A stretch of 64,000 nucleotides of DNA from Coxiellaceae bacterium (lineage in GTDB: Bacteria; Pseudomonadota; Gammaproteobacteria; Coxiellales; Coxiellaceae), in contig JARGPC010000009.1 of the NCBI GenBank assembly GCA_029212885.1, positions 26,374 to 90,373 on the forward strand, written 5' to 3'. Made by a program: the position numbers and the translations under genes. The first letter of the stretch is position 1, and each line of letters opens with the position of its first letter. Shown here piece by piece: positions 62,451 through 64,000 of this stretch. Below the pieces are notes generated by a model, which had not been told where the DNA came from, searched no databases, and worked only from the letters and a program-made list of their open reading frames with translations.

Positions 62451-63536
62451 ATGATAATACTCAATGTAATATTGGCCATTGTGGGCGCATTAGTAGCCAT
62501 TGCGGTTGTTATTCTAGTGCATGAGTGGGGGCACTTCATTGTTGCTCGGCTATGCGGTGTGCATGTTGAGCGATTTTCAATTGGTTTTGGTCGCGCCATT
62601 GTAAAAAGAACAGGCAAAAACGGCACAGAATACAAAGTTGGTTGGGTGCCGTTTGGCGGCTTTGTAAAGATGTCTGGCGATGACCCTGAGCGGCTTGATA
62701 CCGTTAAAGATCCCGCGCACGCTTATTTTAATAAACCAATTTATCAGCGTTTATGTATAGTCTCTGCCGGTGTTGTAATGAATTTTGTATTGTCATTTGT
62801 GTTATACGCGATTATTTTTGGCGTTGGCTATGATGCCGGTAAGCCGATTGTTGGTCAGGTGGCAAAGCCCAGTATTGCTCAGAAGGCTGGGTTGCATGCT
62901 GGTGATGAATTTATACAAGTTGATGGCGTTAATGTGCAAGGTTGGCAACGAATTATTATGGGATTAGCCATGCATATTGGTGATAACCAGCCGTTAAAAA
63001 TGACAGTAAAAAACACTAAAGGGCAAACGAAAATTGTTGCTTTCGATTTAAAAAATTGGCGCTTAATAGGGGTAAAGCCGCAGTTATTTCCGAGCCTCGG
63101 TTTTGTGCCACAATTGCCACCCAAAAAGCACCGTGTCCAATATGCTTGGTATAAAGCACCTCTGCCCGCTATCCAACAAGTGGGATTATTGATCAAATTT
63201 AACGCTGTTATATTATGGAAAATGATTACACAAAAACTGTCGTTGAAATCATTAGGGGGACCCATATCGATTTTTACCACTGCTGGTAAAGCCAGTCTTG
63301 CAGGTGTGATTAGCTACATGAGCTTTATTTCCTATCTTAGTGTAACTTTGGGATTTATTAATATGATTCCTATTCCAGTGCTGGATGGCGGGCATTTTTT
63401 CTTTTTGTTATTGGAGGGTGTTCGCGGTAAACCAATCTCCAATCGTTGTTATTTTCTTGCATTCCGAATAGGCCTGGTCGTTATTTTACTAGTGATGTTT
63501 CAAGCGGTTTTAAATGATGTGCAGCGGTTTTTTTGA
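62451..63536 (+). CDS. rseP: RIP metalloprotease RseP (site-2 protease)
   Basis: Inner-membrane zinc protease (M50) that cuts membrane-anchored anti-sigma factors such as RseA. 361 aa with H24-E25-x2-H28 in HEWGHFI and the third ligand D312 in IPVLDGGHFF; one PDZ domain (AQKAGLHAGDEFIQVDGVNV) instead of the two of E. coli RseP, which explains the smaller size. Start ATG 62451 has no ribosome site but TATGCT lies about 15 bp upstream, so the mRNA may be leaderless. RseP is usually next to bamA and dxr; here it is divergent from rlmD. Confidence 0.9.
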   Translation: MIILNVILAIVGALVAIAVVILVHEWGHFIVARLCGVHVERFSIGFGRAIVKRTGKNGTEYKVGWVPFGGFVKMSGDDPERLDTVKDPAHAYFNKPIYQRLCIVSAGVVMNFVLSFVLYAIIFGVGYDAGKPIVGQVAKPSIAQKAGLHAGDEFIQVDGVNVQGWQRIIMGLAMHIGDNQPLKMTVKNTKGQTKIVAFDLKNWRLIGVKPQLFPSLGFVPQLPPKKHRVQYAWYKAPLPAIQQVGLLIKFNAVILWKMITQKLSLKSLGGPISIFTTAGKASLAGVISYMSFISYLSVTLGFINMIPIPVLDGGHFFFLLLEGVRGKPISNRCYFLAFRIGLVVILLVMFQAVLNDVQRFF

Positions 63537-63767
63537 TTTCGTTTTTTGCTCGCAAAGTAATAAGATATTACCCAATAGAGCATAAGATATATCTCAATAC
63601 AAGTTGCTAAGCTGCTGATTGTGTCACTGCCTTCAGGCGATAAAGTAGGGGTATCAGATTATGCGCAATCAAGAGTCTTGATGCCAACCGCAGCTATGCT
63701 ACATTAAAAGTGTTCTTGACTACTACCTCCTGACTCCTGTAGTTGTAAAGGCGACGACAATAAAACT
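63537..63767. ncRNA. Possible sRNA gene upstream of the terminator
   Basis: Non-coding gap after rseP. Just before the terminator lies a short hairpin at about 63721-63743 (ACTAC / GTAGT) whose 12-nt loop holds CTCCTGACTCCT, an anti-Shine-Dalgarno-like motif. TTGACT at 63716-63721 could be a -35, but no good -10 follows at 17 bp. Transcript extent is unknown; the rest of the gap shows nothing recognisable. Confidence 0.3.
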
Positions 63768-63773
63768 CAAAAA

Positions 63774-63801
63774 GGCTCACTTCCCCAGTGAGCCTTTTTT
63801 T
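63774..63801 (+). terminator. Strong bidirectional Rho-independent terminator
   Basis: Perfect 7-bp stem GGCTCAC / GTGAGCC with loop TTCCCCA, preceded by AAAAA and followed by seven Ts. No gene ends close upstream except rseP 240 bp away, so it may end a small RNA. Confidence 0.9.
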
Positions 63802-64000
63802 ATGTAACGCTTATCTGCGGGCAATCTTGGACGTTTAATGTGACTCAAAACTGCTTATGTATGTCACTATACACGTCGCATTTTTTCGTAACATCAAACG
63901 TCCAACCTTGCCGCACAGCTAAGCGTTACAACGTGCAGTATCTGTGGGCAATCTTGGACGTTTAATGTGACTCAAAACTGCTTATGTATGTCACTATACA
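63802..64000. repeat. 127-bp tandem repeat with long inverted-repeat arms, cut by window edge
   Basis: A 62-bp segment at 63812 (TATCTGCGGGCAATCTTGGA onward) recurs at 63939 with one mismatch, period 127 bp; the second copy runs off the right edge. Within one unit 63802-63844 and 63888-63931 are imperfect inverted repeats (ACGCTTATCTGCGGGCAATC against its mirror; TTGGACGTTTAATGT against ACATCAAACGTCCAA), separated by 43 nt. Looks like a mobile palindromic repeat or an array of hairpin elements. Confidence 0.8.

Overview
The window looks like the chromosome of a gammaproteobacterium of moderate to low GC, most likely a host-associated member of the Legionellales (Coxiella/Legionella-like). This is inferred from the housekeeping gene orders (rpsF-rpsR-DUF2232-rplI-dnaB-alr, comEC...msbA-lpxK, relA-rlmD, rpsO-pnp) and from scattered large unknown proteins with eukaryote-like features (protein kinase, RAP-like, COQ4-like, ankyrin-like). 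No rRNA, tRNA, CRISPR or insertion sequence was seen.

Layout. 1-4460 (minus): an RND efflux pump cut by the window edge, its lipoprotein adaptor and a potassium-channel-like protein, directly downstream of pilF and the pilMNOPQ operon (4481-9644, minus). 9746-14525 (plus): a divergent minor-pilin operon (fimT/pilW/pilX/pilV/pilE-like), a DUF4124 protein and pilT; convergent to it is a secreted delta-60-repeat protein. 16.7-18.0 kb: an unknown membrane protein. 18.3-24.6 kb: purL and a CHASE-GGDEF-EAL protein. 24.6-29.0 kb: a repeat-rich stretch with an MFS transporter, an encapsulin-type ferritin without a shell gene, ppiB and an unknown acidic protein. 29.1-31.5 kb: rpsO-pnp. 31.7-36.5 kb: a secreted GH18 chitinase-like protein and an HlyD/FUSC efflux pair. 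36.6-43.5 kb: comEC, msbA and lpxK, with two unknown genes wedged in. 43.7-49.8 kb: an accessory island with a kinase-like protein, a COQ4-motif protein, an unknown helical protein and a helical-repeat plus RAP-like protein with a polyproline tail. 49.9-56.6 kb: a small membrane protein, the ribosomal/dnaB/alr operon, a second MFS transporter and sdhE. 56.7-58.8 kb: a signal-peptide-bearing phage tail-tube-like protein and a frameshifted ankyrin-like gene. 58.8-63.5 kb: relA, rlmD and rseP. The last 460 bp hold a strong terminator, a possible sRNA and a 127-bp tandem repeat.

How the parts fit. The two pil operons supply the alignment complex, secretin, pilotin, minor pilins and retraction ATPase of a type IV pilus; pilB, pilC, pilD and a PilY1 tip adhesin are absent here. 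ComEC adds a DNA-uptake channel, so pilus plus ComEC could support competence. msbA-lpxK are lipid A genes. The accessory proteins at 36.7, 39.5, 43.7-49.8 and 57.4 kb are candidate secreted effectors, but no secretion system gene is in view, so this is inference.

The most unusual things are (a) a palindromic repeat family that grows by 20-21 bp half-unit duplication and is translated in frame inside lpxK, (b) a 92-bp element found twice whose flanks are locus-specific inverted repeats, (c) the RAP-like and COQ4-motif proteins side by side in one island, (d) an exported tail-tube-fold protein, and (e) an orphan encapsulated-ferritin homologue.
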